Source: Proteles cristata cristata (taxonomy: Eukaryota; Chordata; Mammalia; Carnivora; Hyaenidae). Taken from it: a stretch of DNA of 64,000 nt. Of the stretch, positions 50,966 to 61,708 are shown piece by piece (within the stretch, counting starts at the first letter, position 1; every line of letters begins with the position of its first letter). Both the position numbers and the translations under genes were made by a program. Below the pieces are notes generated by a model. It ran no database searches, was not told where the DNA came from, and saw only the letters and a program-made list of their open reading frames with translations. The stretch covers positions 310,001 to 374,000 of the forward strand of contig JAESUZ010001282.1 of assembly GCA_017311185.1 (NCBI GenBank), in the 5' to 3' direction.

Positions 50966-51992
50966 CTCATCCTCTCAATGTGTTCTAGAAAGAAGGCAGG
51001 ACTTCTCATGGACATTCTACAATAAGAATATTAAAAATTAAACAAGAACAGGACACAGTTTTACTCTCTATTGTTAATGTTTTTCTTAATCAGGAGAGAA
51101 GCCACAGGAAATAGAGATAGGCACAGTTAGCTAACTGGAAATTCTGAGGGTTCTGAACCATGCAGAGGAAAGAAAAAGAAAACTACTAAGAGTGCAATGA
51201 ATGCATCACGATAGGTTGGCTTTGTTGGTCAGGAACTTTAACCTCAGGTTTTCAAAGCACAAAGCACTGATGAAATGCCTGAATATTTCAGGTCTAGTTG
51301 AAGTAGACACAATTCTTCTGTTCTTTGCAGTCTTTACTCAACTGTCCAGGAACTGGGCCGCAGGCACGTCAGCCACTTTCATTATAAAACCCAACATTCA
51401 ACTTATCAATGTGATGTAAGCCCTAAGCCCTGTTCAGTTAAGAATGTCCATCTGTAACTGACCAAAGAAGGAAATGCTGCGATGTCACTGGGCAGTTCAA
51501 AGTAGCTGACCCAGGGTGGGGTAATGTCTCTCCCTAGATGGGAGACTTCTGAAAATGGTCTCCACTTGACCAAGCCAGTTTGTAACAGCGGATATAACAG
51601 TCACTGGTTCCACAAGAGGCCAAAGATCAGAAATGAGGGCTGAGACCCTGAAGGATGGCCAGAGTGGGAGGCAGTTGGGTGGGAATAGGCTACATCTGGA
51701 GTTTTATGTGCCATCATTGTTTCTGTCCACATTGCTGGTGGGGGTGTTAGCTCTGGACTCCCACCCCCTTCAGAAGCAGTGTTTCTAGTGCTCACTCTCC
51801 ACCCCCACTCCCCCACCTCAGAGCATAGCAGTGCTAGTCTACCACCAGCAGCAAGTCTGAGAAGCAGATCACCGTGTGACTCTCCCATGGCACTCAGAAG
51901 GGGCCTGGAATGCTCTGCCCCTCCCCACCTCCACCTTACAGGAAAGAGACCACAGGTCCATAACCTTCATGGACATTTGAAAAGATCATTCT

Positions 51993-52206
51993 TTTTTTTT
52001 TTTTTTTTTTAAATGTGTACTTAATTTATTTTGAGAGAGTAGGGAGAAAGAGTGTAAGCAGGGAGGGACAGACAGAGAATCCCAAGCAGGCTCCACCCTC
52101 AGCTCGCAGAGCCTGATGCGGGGTTCGATCCCACGACCCTGAGATCATGACCTAAGCCAAAATCAACAGTCAGACACTAAACCAACCGAGCCACCCAGGC
52201 GCCCCT
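51993..52206 (-). mobile_element. CAN-SINE, minus orientation, older body
   Basis: Long T run, GAGAGAGTAGGG, then CAAGCAGGCTCCACCCTCAGC and GAGCCACCCAGGCGCCCC. Flanked by GAAAAGATCATTCT and GAAGAGATCATTCT. Confidence 0.96.
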
Positions 52207-52220
52207 GAAGAGATCATTCT

Positions 52221-53340
52221 AAAGAGCATGTAATGAAACGGGGTGTTGGAAAGGAAAAAAGAGAGATGTGGCTGGACTTCAGCCAGGGCTTCAATGCCCA
52301 GTGTCTCTGTAACACAATGGGATAGAATCAGCTTCCAGATTTAAATACACTCTCTTGGGACTGGTCAGAGTGGCGAGGAGGGATTGATAGGAAGGAAGCT
52401 TCTACCGCAGAATTCAATCCAGTTCAACAAAATAAGCTTTGCATACTCCTACATACAACATGCTAAATGCTGCACAGGGTACAAATGTATCTTTTCTCTT
52501 GGGCAGTAGTAGTGCCCAACTTCTTGGGGGTCTCTTATCACTTTAAGAACCAGAGGAAAGCTACAGACCCTTAGGAAACTCCTTGCAGGCAATCGCGGAA
52601 GGATCACGCCTTTCTGAGGCTCAGCCAGGTCAAGCACCCCGGCTCCATGAGAATCTCCAGGTCTGAGACTTGGCAGAAAATTGTCAGGGTTGATGAACAC
52701 ACAATGTATGAAGCAGGTAAGAAATCCAGAGAACAGCCACGGTGACCAGGACCCTGCTTCTGTGGCTGTTCAAATCACCCATACCTCTGTGTCCCAAGCA
52801 CCAGCTGCAACAAGTCCAAGGAGTTATGGAAAAGATGCAGCACAACCTGGGGAATTAGTAGCCTTGTTGTCTTGTTTTGCTAATGCCACCTTGCCAGGAT
52901 GAGAGGTTCCAAAGGTCTATTGTCTTCAGCAGCCAGAAAGTCCGAAAGAGTCACTCATTTTTACAGAGTTGGGAGGTGCATCTGACTGGGGTGTTCAGGA
53001 ATGGAGTGGGGAAAGCACATCCCTTTTTTCGAAAACCAGTGATCTGGAAGAGGGGATGGTCAACTGACCAGATTGCCACTCAGGGGCGGGAACTGAACGG
53101 AAAGCTGCCCGACCACTCACACTGGCAGCCTCGGAGAGCCAAAGGTTGCCCTATACATCAGCGGAAAGGTAATTTCTCTCACAGTGCAATTAGGTCTCAT
53201 GTTTGGCCTATGACCTCTGGCCCAAGAGATATTTATGCTCTCCAGACAGGCAGTGACAGGGCGAGTGAGTGAAGGTCGAAGCTGAAGCAAGGCGTGTAAT
53301 GGGGAGGGGAAGAAAGGAGGGGAAGGCAGGAAGCGAGGCA
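52221..53340. other. Unique block before the GGAA tract
   Basis: No repeat or exon recognised. Open frames at 52681-52902 and 52877-53272 have no family resemblance and lack supporting context. Confidence 0.6.
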
Positions 53341-53342
53341 GG

Positions 53343-53468
53343 GAGGAAGGAAGGAAGGAAGGAAGGAAGGAAGGAAGGAAGGGAAGGAAGGAAGGAAGGA
53401 AGGAAGGAAGGAAGAAGAAGGAAGGAAGGAAGGAAGGAAGGAAGGAAGGAAGGAAGGAAGGAAGGAGG
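53343..53468. repeat. (GGAA)n microsatellite
   Basis: About thirty GGAA units occur in three runs, interrupted by an extra G near 53381 and by an AAGAAG near 53412. The tract is flanked by looser purine-rich sequence (53300-53520). GGAA is the core recognised by ETS-family proteins, and GGAA microsatellites are established binding sites for FLI1 fusion proteins. Long chance frames of Lys/Glu/Gly/Arg on + and Phe/Leu/Pro/Ser on - are artefacts of the repeat. Confidence 0.97.
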
Positions 53469-53589
53469 GATTGAGAAAAGGAAAGAAGAGAGGAGGGAAA
53501 GAAGAATGGAAAGGAAGGCGCAGAATGTGAGAGGAATCTGATCGATTTACAACAACCTATGAAATGGACAGCCAAGTGTTTGCCATTTC

Positions 53590-53745
53590 CACATTCGGTG
53601 TGCTGTTTTGTTCCTCACCACAATTCTGCCAGGCAGGCACTATGATATGACAAATGAGCAAACTGAGGCTGAGAAGGGCTCGGTGATTTGGCCATGGGTA
53701 CAGAGCTGGTAGGTAGCAGGGCTAAAACCTCGACCCGAGTCAGTC
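53590..53745 (-). mobile_element. MIR fragment
   Basis: 'gacaaatgagcaaactgaggctgagaagggc...acagagctggtaggtagcagggctaaaacc' is reverse MIR, just after the GGAA tract. Confidence 0.75.
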
Positions 53746-54029
53746 CCCCTAAACCCTCGCGCTCGTTTCTAAACGGTAACAATCCACACGTGTGCTCTGG
53801 ATAGAGCGTTAGGCTCCCCTCCCTATCTCTCTATCTCCCTGACCTACCTAGAACTCCCTCCGACCTCTTGCAACACTGCATCTCAGCGCAGAATCTCTTC
53901 TGTTCCAACCGTCTTTTTCCAAAGCCCGGCCTGGGGCAGATGTGCTACCACAGTCTGAATGGACGGCATTCAGGCCCAGGGAGTTCACTCCTCTCTCTTC
54001 TCTCCTCCCTGCCTGGATCTAGATTTACA

Positions 54030-54830
54030 AACTCGCTCGTCCTCGGGCGCCCTACCTCCTGGCTCCCTCCGCCCGCGCCAGCGTCAGCTTTCCTGGCAGC
54101 GCCGGGGTTAACCCACCAGCCCTGCGGAGCAATGATTTCTGTTTTATTTCAGCAGGGGAAGTGTGTGCCTGCCTGATTAGCCTGATGGTTTCCTCTTTTC
54201 CCATAACCTCCAGACCCCCATGGCCCAAGTGTTTACTCTCTGAAATAAAAAATCTGCTGGTGTTTTTCTTTTTGTGTGCTCGTGTATTTTGGGAGGATTG
54301 CAGAGGAGGGAGGCGGGGTAGGGGTTAGGGACACGGAGGCTGGGGGAGGGAGCGAGACGCCTCCCCCTCCCCGGGGGGCGGCCCTCCCCCACTGAGCCTC
54401 CTCCAGCTGCGGGCTCCAGGCTCAGACCCCTGGCCGCAGTGCAAGAAAGAAACTTATTAATGAGGGAGCTGGGTCGCCTGCTTCAGCAGCTATAAACACA
54501 ACGAACATCTGGAGAGAGAGAGAGAGAGAGAGTAAGAGTCTCTCGGCGGCCAGACACTGAGAAAAACAGGCTGTCTCTGCGCGTCCATCCCCCACCCCTG
54601 CACGGTCCCACGCAGCCCTCTCCTCTCTGGCTGACTCCAGCTCCCACACCATTCACGGAGCCCGAGCTTTCCATTCACAGAGCGGAGCAGGGCGGGCCGC
54701 GCCAGGCGGGGGCCGACGCCAGGCTCGGCATCCCCAGCACCCCCCCACCCCGCCCCCAGTTCGAGGAGCGCCAGAGGAGGGGTCAAACTGCTTGAATCAA
54801 ATAAGAGCTCGGTGCCCCGAGGACCTTTTC
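54030..54830. promoter_or_regulatory. Secondary CpG-rich block; candidate enhancer or alternative promoter
   Basis: CpG is locally frequent in three clusters (about 54030-54110, 54330-54385 and 54670-54830) in otherwise CpG-poor intron. The middle contains TATAAA on the + strand (54491-54496), then CATCTG (54506-54511) and a short GA tract. No young repeats are present. It lies about 27 kb upstream of the p54 start and 8 kb downstream of the long-isoform exon. Function is inferred; no coding exon is visible. Confidence 0.45.
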
Positions 54831-55339
54831 CCAACTCGGACCAAATATTTGTGGTTTGAAAAAGTTCAGAGAATTTTTTTCCTCCTCCCCAGCCCCCTGG
54901 GATTTTCAGTGCAATGCTGTTACATCCTAGGATTTTTGAGAAGCAACGCATGTGTGGCTCGCCAACAGAGTGCTGGTATTCTGATCGTAACGCCACCAAC
55001 GGTTTCTTCTCCTGGGGGACCTTCCTCCCGAGCACCTACCCAGATGATTCACATCTGTAAAGACCTTTACACTCCTTACTGCCCTGGGCTGCTGAAGTCA
55101 CTCTCGAGAGAGAGACACAGGTCTCAGGGCCCTAATGGAGCGGAGCTTCTCTTTCTGGTCCTCACCGGGATCCCTTCTCCCTTCACTGGTAAAGGGAGAC
55201 ACGTGAAGGATAAAATGGGCAGGTGTCGGAAAATTACCCTTGGGCAAGATCAGTGGGCAAGATTCATTGGGTCAGGGTGGGGTATCTAGTTGCTTTGGCT
55301 CACTTAAATTCACGCTGAAATCATGCGGAAATGCAAAAG

Positions 55340-55510
55340 AAGGAAGGTAATGTTTATTGATCACCTGCTATAGGCCATGGCCTTTTAAGTATTTCCCCAG
55401 TTAATAGGCAAGAGGCCACCTCGCAATCAGCGCCAAGTATCCCACCTGTTAAAGGTGAAGTCACAAGATTCCAGGCACGGTGACGCTCTTTGCCATTATG
55501 CCACCGCTAA
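55340..55510 (-). mobile_element. MIR fragment, diverged
   Basis: 'gtttattgatcacctgctataggccatggccttttaag' and 'cacctgttaaaggtgaagtcacaag' resemble the start of reverse MIR. Confidence 0.5.
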
Positions 55511-56867
55511 ACCCTTTGCTTGGACTCAACACCCTTTGGCTTATATTGAAAACCTTGTGCTGATCCGTTCTTATAATCTGAAGATGAGATAGCCCAGGCT
55601 TGACAACGGCCAAGGGATCAGGAGGTGGGAGTAGAAAGGAGGAGGTGATGTAATATTAGCAAGTAGGAGCAAATTCAGTCCATGGTCAGAGTAACAGCCT
55701 TCGTTTATGGAGAACAGGGTGAGGCATTTGTAAAAACCTCATTATCTGAAGGACAAAATAATATAGAAAGGGTGGAGGGTCATTTTTTGCATATAGATTC
55801 TCTCCCTAATGCACTACATGGGCAAGGCAGACCCTGCATCTTTTTCCTCCTGCCAATCTCTGGTCCTGCCAGAGATGGGAGGGGAGAGGGTACTTTTGCA
55901 TCAAGCTTCCCTCAGCCCTGTCCCCTGAAAGTGACGGGTCAGGGCAGCTAGGCTCCAACCACAGCCTTCTGTGGAAGGCCAGAACCTGAGACAGGGTTAG
56001 AGCTTCCTCCTTCCCAAGTCAGCATCCGAGCAGGTCAGAGTTTCCCCCGAGAGGAATGATCCACATCACAACAGCGCAGAAATCCATATACACACAGGAT
56101 CGGAACTGCTTTTAAAGAACAAAGAAACTGAAACATGTCCTCCAGAGAAGGAAAACATACCCTGAATGAGGAAACACCAGATATGTGTAGCAGACAGAGT
56201 TTAAAATACTGTTCTTTAAAACTGCAGGGCCATCTGAGATGGTCAGTTGAGAGGCCAAACCTGCTATAAGAATAAACATTTCAGAGCAAGGTGAATGTCC
56301 ATTCAACAAGTGTGCCTGGCATTCTCTCAATGTTCTCCATGCTTAAAAGCCAAACTGGAGGCATCTGTTTCTCCTGCTGAAACTTCCCACCTGGTTGTCA
56401 ATAGCCCTTTCCAAACACTGGCCCAGGTTTGATCTCTCCCAGCCGCCTGGCCATCCGAGAAAGCCCCAGGAGAAACCAGAAACTCAGCCTCCCAGCGTAT
56501 CTCCCACTCGAACTTCCAAAGTTTATTTGAGAAAGACATTCTTGCGTTCTACCATTTTACTAGTAAATTTATTGTGGAACTATTAAAGAGTGAGATCCAA
56601 AATTGCGCACACTGCCAAACATCATCTTAAGAATACGTATAATATTTCACGTGGGAACCATTTCCTCCATCATATAAATGTACCCCCACATACACACTTG
56701 AACAAAGTTGCTTAGAGACAAGGAATGAGTCTTCCCCTTCTCCGTACACCTCTGTTTCCAGTGTATGGCATTGACCACCAAAAGTGTTCAACCAATCAGT
56801 GGGTCACTTTATGACTCAATGATACTCACACATTTTTGGACATTTCAGGGCAATGAGTTTGATAGCA

Positions 56868-57235
56868 AACATTCATATCGTACTTGCTAAGTGACAGCAC
56901 TGCTTTAGGCTTTACATATATTAAGTTAGTGGTTTTCAAAGTGTGGTCGCTGGACCAGCAGCAGCTGCAGCAACAGCACCTAAGACTTTGTGAAAAATGC
57001 AAATTCTGAAGTCTTACCCTGGACTCACTGAATCAGAAACCCCGGGGATAGAACCCAACAACCTGTATTTTAACAAGCCCTCTAGGTGATTCTGGCACAC
57101 TTTGAGAACCCCTGGTGTATGTGAGGAAACAGAAGTACAGAGACAAAGTAGGTTGCTTGAGGTCACCCGGTTAGGAAGAGTTGATGTGCAAACCCAAGCA
57201 ATCTGGTTCCAGAATCTGGATTCTTTACCAATATA
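56868..57235 (-). mobile_element. MIR split by MER5A
   Basis: The left part ('ttgctaagtgacagcactgctttaggctttacatatattaag') and the right part ('gaggaaacagaagtacagagac...aggtcacccggttaggaagag') join as one reverse-strand MIR interrupted by the MER5A, giving the order of insertion. Confidence 0.8.
56938..57114 (+). mobile_element. MER5A-type hAT DNA transposon
   Basis: Starts AGTGGTTTTCAAAGTGTGG and ends TTTGAGAACCCCTG, the inverted terminal sequences of MER5A. The middle has 'ccctggactcactgaatcagaaaccccgggg'. It is nonautonomous and non-coding, and splits an older MIR. Confidence 0.88.
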
Positions 57236-58354
57236 CTATATATACTTCCTCTCTCATGACGAGCGAGAAGTGAAAAGCAGGCTGTAAATGTGAGTAGAAG
57301 GGGTCTGGGCTGTGTTTGATGACCAAAAACATACCAAATTGCATTCTACAAGAAGAAAAACAGTAGTGTCTTACTTCTGAAATCAAGGACAGTGGTAACA
57401 AGACTATAGGTTTACTCCCACAAGGGTAAGTTGGGTATACTGTGTTCTGTAGCTTACAGACCGCTTTCCAGCTCTAAACAATTATTTTGCAAAAGTGAAC
57501 CTTGGTTACAACATCATATCCATAAGTTTGGCTAATTCAAGACAAATCCACCCATGAAATGAAAAGTAGCTTGATGGTATATTGCTCTGGAAAGGTGCTC
57601 CATGAGCCTCATATTTTTGATATGCACTAGTGTCATTCATGATGTTAAAATTAAATATGGACAGGTGTTAGTTAGTGGCTGGACTAAGGTCTTGTGGCCT
57701 GGATACTCCGTTGGGTCTCTGATGTCAGTTTTCTCGTTCCCAATGGAAAATAGGCGCTGCATGACTCTAGCTGGGTCTGGCACCACTCTGAGCTCACTGG
57801 CTCTATCCCAAAATGGTTTGCCGTCTACTCTGTCCCTTCTTGACAGGGCTGTGGTTAGGAACTAGTCATAATCGTTAATGGCAGTGACATGTCAATGAGT
57901 TCTTAGAGACAAGAAGTAAGAAACTGACATAAAAAGTGATTCTAGCTATGATGATTGAGAGAAAGGGCTGATGTTGGGGACACAGAGAGGACGGGAACAG
58001 AGAGGAGGCAGGGTCAGTGGGCTCCACTCCAGTCAGACTAAAAACAGTAACAGACATTTCAGCCGTGTCTCGTGTAAGGGGCTCCATTGATTCACAAGGC
58101 TCCCTGACAGAGGGATGACGAGGAGCTGAGACAGAAAGGGCCATTCATTCATGCAGAATACCAGCTCTCCATCCCCATTGGCTCTTGCTAATGGCTCCAG
58201 GCTGATAAGGAGGAGGGGGAAGAGGCGGATGGGAGGAGGAGGTAGAAATAAAAGAAAATGATGACTACAAGACTGTCATGAAGAAATGTACAGCTGCACA
58301 GGCAATTGCATGCAAATGTGGCTTCCCTTTTTAGCTGTATAGTTAATGTCTTCA

Positions 58355-58697
58355 GTTCATCTGTTGTTCCCTTTCATATCATATCATCTTCCCCTCCCCT
58401 TCTTGCCTTGTCTTTTTCTGGGCTCCCCTTCATTTGCCTTCCCATTCAGCTTTCATTTTCTCTTCCCATCCTTCTCCACCTCTCTACCAATACCTTTATT
58501 TCCTGTCCATTTCCACACTTCTCTGTCTTCCTCAGCACCCCTTTTACCATCTGTTCTGTCCAACCCATTCTTGACTGTCTTGGGTACTGAGCATTCTCCC
58601 CTGCTCACCTGGCAGGCTCTCCCCATTCACTTCTTCTCTCCACTTTATTCTCTCTCTTCCCTCTCCCTCCCTCACCCCCTTCCTCCTCCTCAGCCTC
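58355..58697. repeat. Long pyrimidine-rich tract
   Basis: About 340 bases dominated by C and T (CTTCCCTCTCC-type). It explains the Ser/Pro/Leu/Phe-rich + strand frames and the absence of real coding signal here. Confidence 0.75.
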
Positions 58698-59865
58698 CGC
58701 CCCTCCGTGAATAGGAACACATTATTAGGAAGGGGCCTAATGTTCCTGGATGGCCCCTCCTGCTGGGTATTCCAGTCACTGACAGATGTGGAGTCCTTGG
58801 AAAAGAAGTTCATTCATCCCTTCTGCGAACACAAAACGTGAGACTGGAGCGGGGGTGGGGAGTGGCCATGAGACAGAGGACGGGAAGGAAATTGAAGTTA
58901 AAAATAGGATAAAAGAAGATGAAAAAAAATGTAGCGTATTTTTTTCTCTCTTTCTTCTTACTCAACACATCTCCAAGGAAATGTGCTGCAGCTGGAGAAA
59001 TCATTGGTTGGTCCATGTCTTCATCTCCCTTCGCTATAACCCCAAATCTCCTTCCAAAGGACACCCATCACTGAGGAAGGCTGGACCACAGCCCAGAAAT
59101 AATCGTTGCAACTACTTTGTCTGGACAGCTCAAAAGGCAAAGGAGGGGCTGCAAGCTCAGGGATCTTGCGAGATATTTCCATCAGAGGGAGCCTAGGGCC
59201 GAGGGAACTGCAGACCTCGTGTTTGCCACCAAGTCACGGCTCCCCATGGAGGCTTTCTAGTATTTTCTGAGCTGCGGTTGTTGACAACCCCGCTCATTTT
59301 AGGACTGGTTATTGTATGCACCCATCTTCCCATCCTACTCAAAAGCCTCTAGTCTGGGTGACCCCAGCTCCCTTCTTGCAACAATAAAAGGGAAGAAGTG
59401 GGGAAAAGACTGTATTATATCGCTATGAATCCTTGCATTTTAATGCAACTTCACCCTGAGAGGGACTTCCCATGCATCACAGACACTGTGTCATTGGCCC
59501 TCCCTCCCCAAAAAAACTCCTTTGCCTTTGAGGACCTAGACAAGGAAAAGAATGAAAAACCATCATTTGGGAATTTATGTACTTCTCAGCTGGAAAAAAA
59601 AAAAAAGGACCATTGTCTTTTTTAGCTATGAAGAAGGGACATTTGATCTTGAGGCGATGGACCAGTGCAGCATATCTCAGCTATTAATAAGATGTAACTT
59701 GCAGCAAACAGGAGCACCGTCAAGAGCAGAAAGGGTTAAGGCGAGGTAACTTTAACCTTTAACATAAGACTTAAGACCATCGGCACTGGTAAGTTTCAAG
59801 AATTATACAAATAGAGGCACAGCCATTCTGACCTTTAGCTTATACAAATGAGGCCTATTTGTTTA

Positions 59866-60056
59866 GGGGCATCTGGGTGTCTCAGTTGGTTGAGCATCCA
59901 ACTCTTGATGTCAGCTCAGCTCATGACCTCGCGGTTGTGAGACTGAGCCCTTCATCAGGTTCTGTGCTAGGCATGGCACCTGCTTAAGATTCTCTCTCTC
60001 CCTCTCCCCCCTGTTTCTCTCCCTCAAAAAAATATTTTAAAAATTTAAAAAGACCT
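59866..60056 (+). mobile_element. Older CAN-SINE, first of an abutting pair
   Basis: GGGGCATCTGGGTGTCTCAG head with 'aactcttgatgtcagctcagctcatgacc' body and A-rich tail. Its upstream flank AGGCCTATTTGTTTAG (59851-59866) reappears only after the second SINE (60262-60277), so the second landed at its 3' junction. Confidence 0.93.
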
Positions 60057-60261
60057 GGGGCACCCGAGTGGCTCAGTCAGTTAAGCGTCTGACGTCGGCT
60101 CAGGTCATGATCTCACGGTTTGTGAGTTTGAGCCATGCATCAGGCTCTGTGCTGACAGCTAAGAGCATGGAGCCTGCTTTGGTTTCTGTGTCTACTTCTC
60201 TCTCGGTCCCTCCCCCACTCACACTCTGTCTCTCTCAAAAACAAACATTAAAAAAATTTAA
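60057..60261 (+). mobile_element. CAN-SINE inserted at the 3' junction of another SINE
   Basis: Felid-type SINE beginning GGGGCACCCGAGTGGCTCAG directly after the A-rich tail of the previous copy. Its flanks (AATTTAAAAAGACCT and AATTTAAAGGCCT) are an imperfect duplication across the older element's tail. Confidence 0.94.
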
Positions 60262-60398
60262 AGGCCTATTTGTTTAGAATTGTAAAGGATGACTTTGTTC
60301 ATTACTTAAAATTTTACGTCCTTAAGTCTGACCTGTGAACAGGCGCAAAATCCTCCCTGTCTCCTTTTTAAATGGGTAGATAGTTAAGACTTTTGTAT

Positions 60399-60624
60399 TT
60401 TTTTTTTTATTTTTTTATGTTTTATTTATATCTGAGAGGGAGAGAGAGAGAGAGCATGAATAGGGGAGTGTCAGAGAGAGAGGGAGATACAGAATCTGAA
60501 ACAGGCTCCAGTCTGTGAGCTAGCCGTCAGCACAGAGCCCAATGCGGGGCTCGAACCCACAAACCATGAGATCATGACCTGGGCCGAAGTCAGATGCTTA
60601 ACCGGCTGAGCCACCCAGGCGCCC
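60399..60624 (-). mobile_element. CAN-SINE, minus orientation
   Basis: Reverse-complement SINE flanked by AAGACTTTTGTAT and AAGACATTTGTAT. In ETS1 orientation it carries CTCTCTCTCTCCCTCTCAG followed by ATATAAAT, a plausible cryptic 3' splice site (AG at 60433-60432). Confidence 0.97.
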
Positions 60625-61049
60625 CAAGACATTTGTATATATGCTTGGGAGAACCAAGTAGAGAGTGACAGCATAACGTATCGTGTCTGAAACCCAAGAG
60701 TGGTGCCAAAGAATATGACAAATATCAATGGCTATTGAGTCAAGAGACTATGGAACACAGGGGTTGATTTCATTCTGCACTAGAGAAGAACCAGGCAACT
60801 AGAAAGCAACTCACATGCCTTCCATCCAACTCCCACCAAGCACTACAGCATCTTACATTGTGTCTCTGTATTTCTAGTCAAAGATGAAGCATGGGCAATA
60901 AAGCAAACATTTATGTTCGCTCTCCACTATTATAAAGAGTATTTTACCATATTGTTATGTGGAGTAAAGAAACACTGAATAAAACGGCTGCATTTAAGTT
61001 AGTTCCCAGTGGCTTTTTCCCTATGTCAGGCCTCAGAATTACATACTTT

Positions 61050-61263
61050 CCTTTTGTTTTTTAAGTTTTTATTTATTTCTTTTGAGAGAGAGAGAGAGCA
61101 TGAGCAGGGGAGGGACAGAGAGAAAGGGAAAGAGAGAATCCCAGACAGGCCCTGCCCTGTCAGCCCTGAGCCCAACATGGGGCTCGAACCCAAAAACCAT
61201 GAGACTATGACCTGAGCTGAAACCAAGAGTTACATTTCACCCACTGAGCCACCCAGGTGCCCC
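61050..61263 (-). mobile_element. CAN-SINE, minus orientation
   Basis: Reverse-complement SINE with diverged 16-base flanks CAGAATTACATACTTT and CAGAATTATATATTTT. Confidence 0.95.
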
Positions 61264-61467
61264 CAGAATTATATATTTTCAATATGTGAGAGTAATGAGA
61301 TTCCTTAGGCTAAAATTCATCATGGGAGAAAATATAGATTTGAACTGGCTTTTTGGTATTTGGATATATAATCTGGTCTCATGATCAACTGAACATAATA
61401 CCCGAATCCATCACTTCAGAGTCCCCAAATCAAGTTTTACATTTTGCATTAAAAATAAACTAATAAA

Positions 61468-61696
61468 GGGGCGTCTGGGTGGCTTAGTCGGTTGGGCGTC
61501 CGACTTTCGCTTAGGTCATGATCTCGCGGTTCGTGGGTTCGAGCCCCGCGTCGGGCTCTGTGCTGACTGCCAGCTCAGAGCCTGGAGCCTATTTCAGAGT
61601 CTGCATCTCCTTCTCTCTCTGACCCTCCCCTGCTCACGCTGTCTCTCTCTCTCCGAGAAATAAATAAAAATATTTAAAAGAAATAAAAATAAAAAG
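61468..61696 (+). mobile_element. CAN-SINE, full length, young subtype
   Basis: Highly CpG-preserved copy (GGTTCGTGGGTTCGAGCCCCGCG) with the 'gactgccagctc' subtype body. Perfect 12-base TAAACTAATAAA duplication (61456-61467 and 61697-61708). CpG retention suggests it is young. Confidence 0.97.
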
Positions 61697-61708
61697 TAAA
61701 CTAATAAA

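Larger units (their letters stand above)
46461..51978. other. Unique upstream block
   Basis: About 5.5 kb with L2/MIR scraps, a TAA microsatellite, a GAGAAA-rich patch (48150-48192) and a candidate conserved element at 49985. No young SINE and no supported gene. Confidence 0.65.
54831..59850. other. Unique upstream block
   Basis: Contains MIR and MER5A remnants and a pyrimidine-rich tract. An A tract lies at 59593-59606. No gene supported; it has no CAN-SINE over 5 kb. Confidence 0.65.

Noticed and set aside
53117..53575. Frames of 152 (minus) and 90 (plus) codons
   Set aside because: Translations of the GGAA microsatellite, giving repeated PSFLPSFL or GRKEGRKE.
54490..55035. 181-codon minus frame and 165-codon plus frame over the CpG-rich block
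   Set aside because: Opposite-strand long frames in GC-rich DNA; no recognisable domain. The block is more plausibly regulatory.
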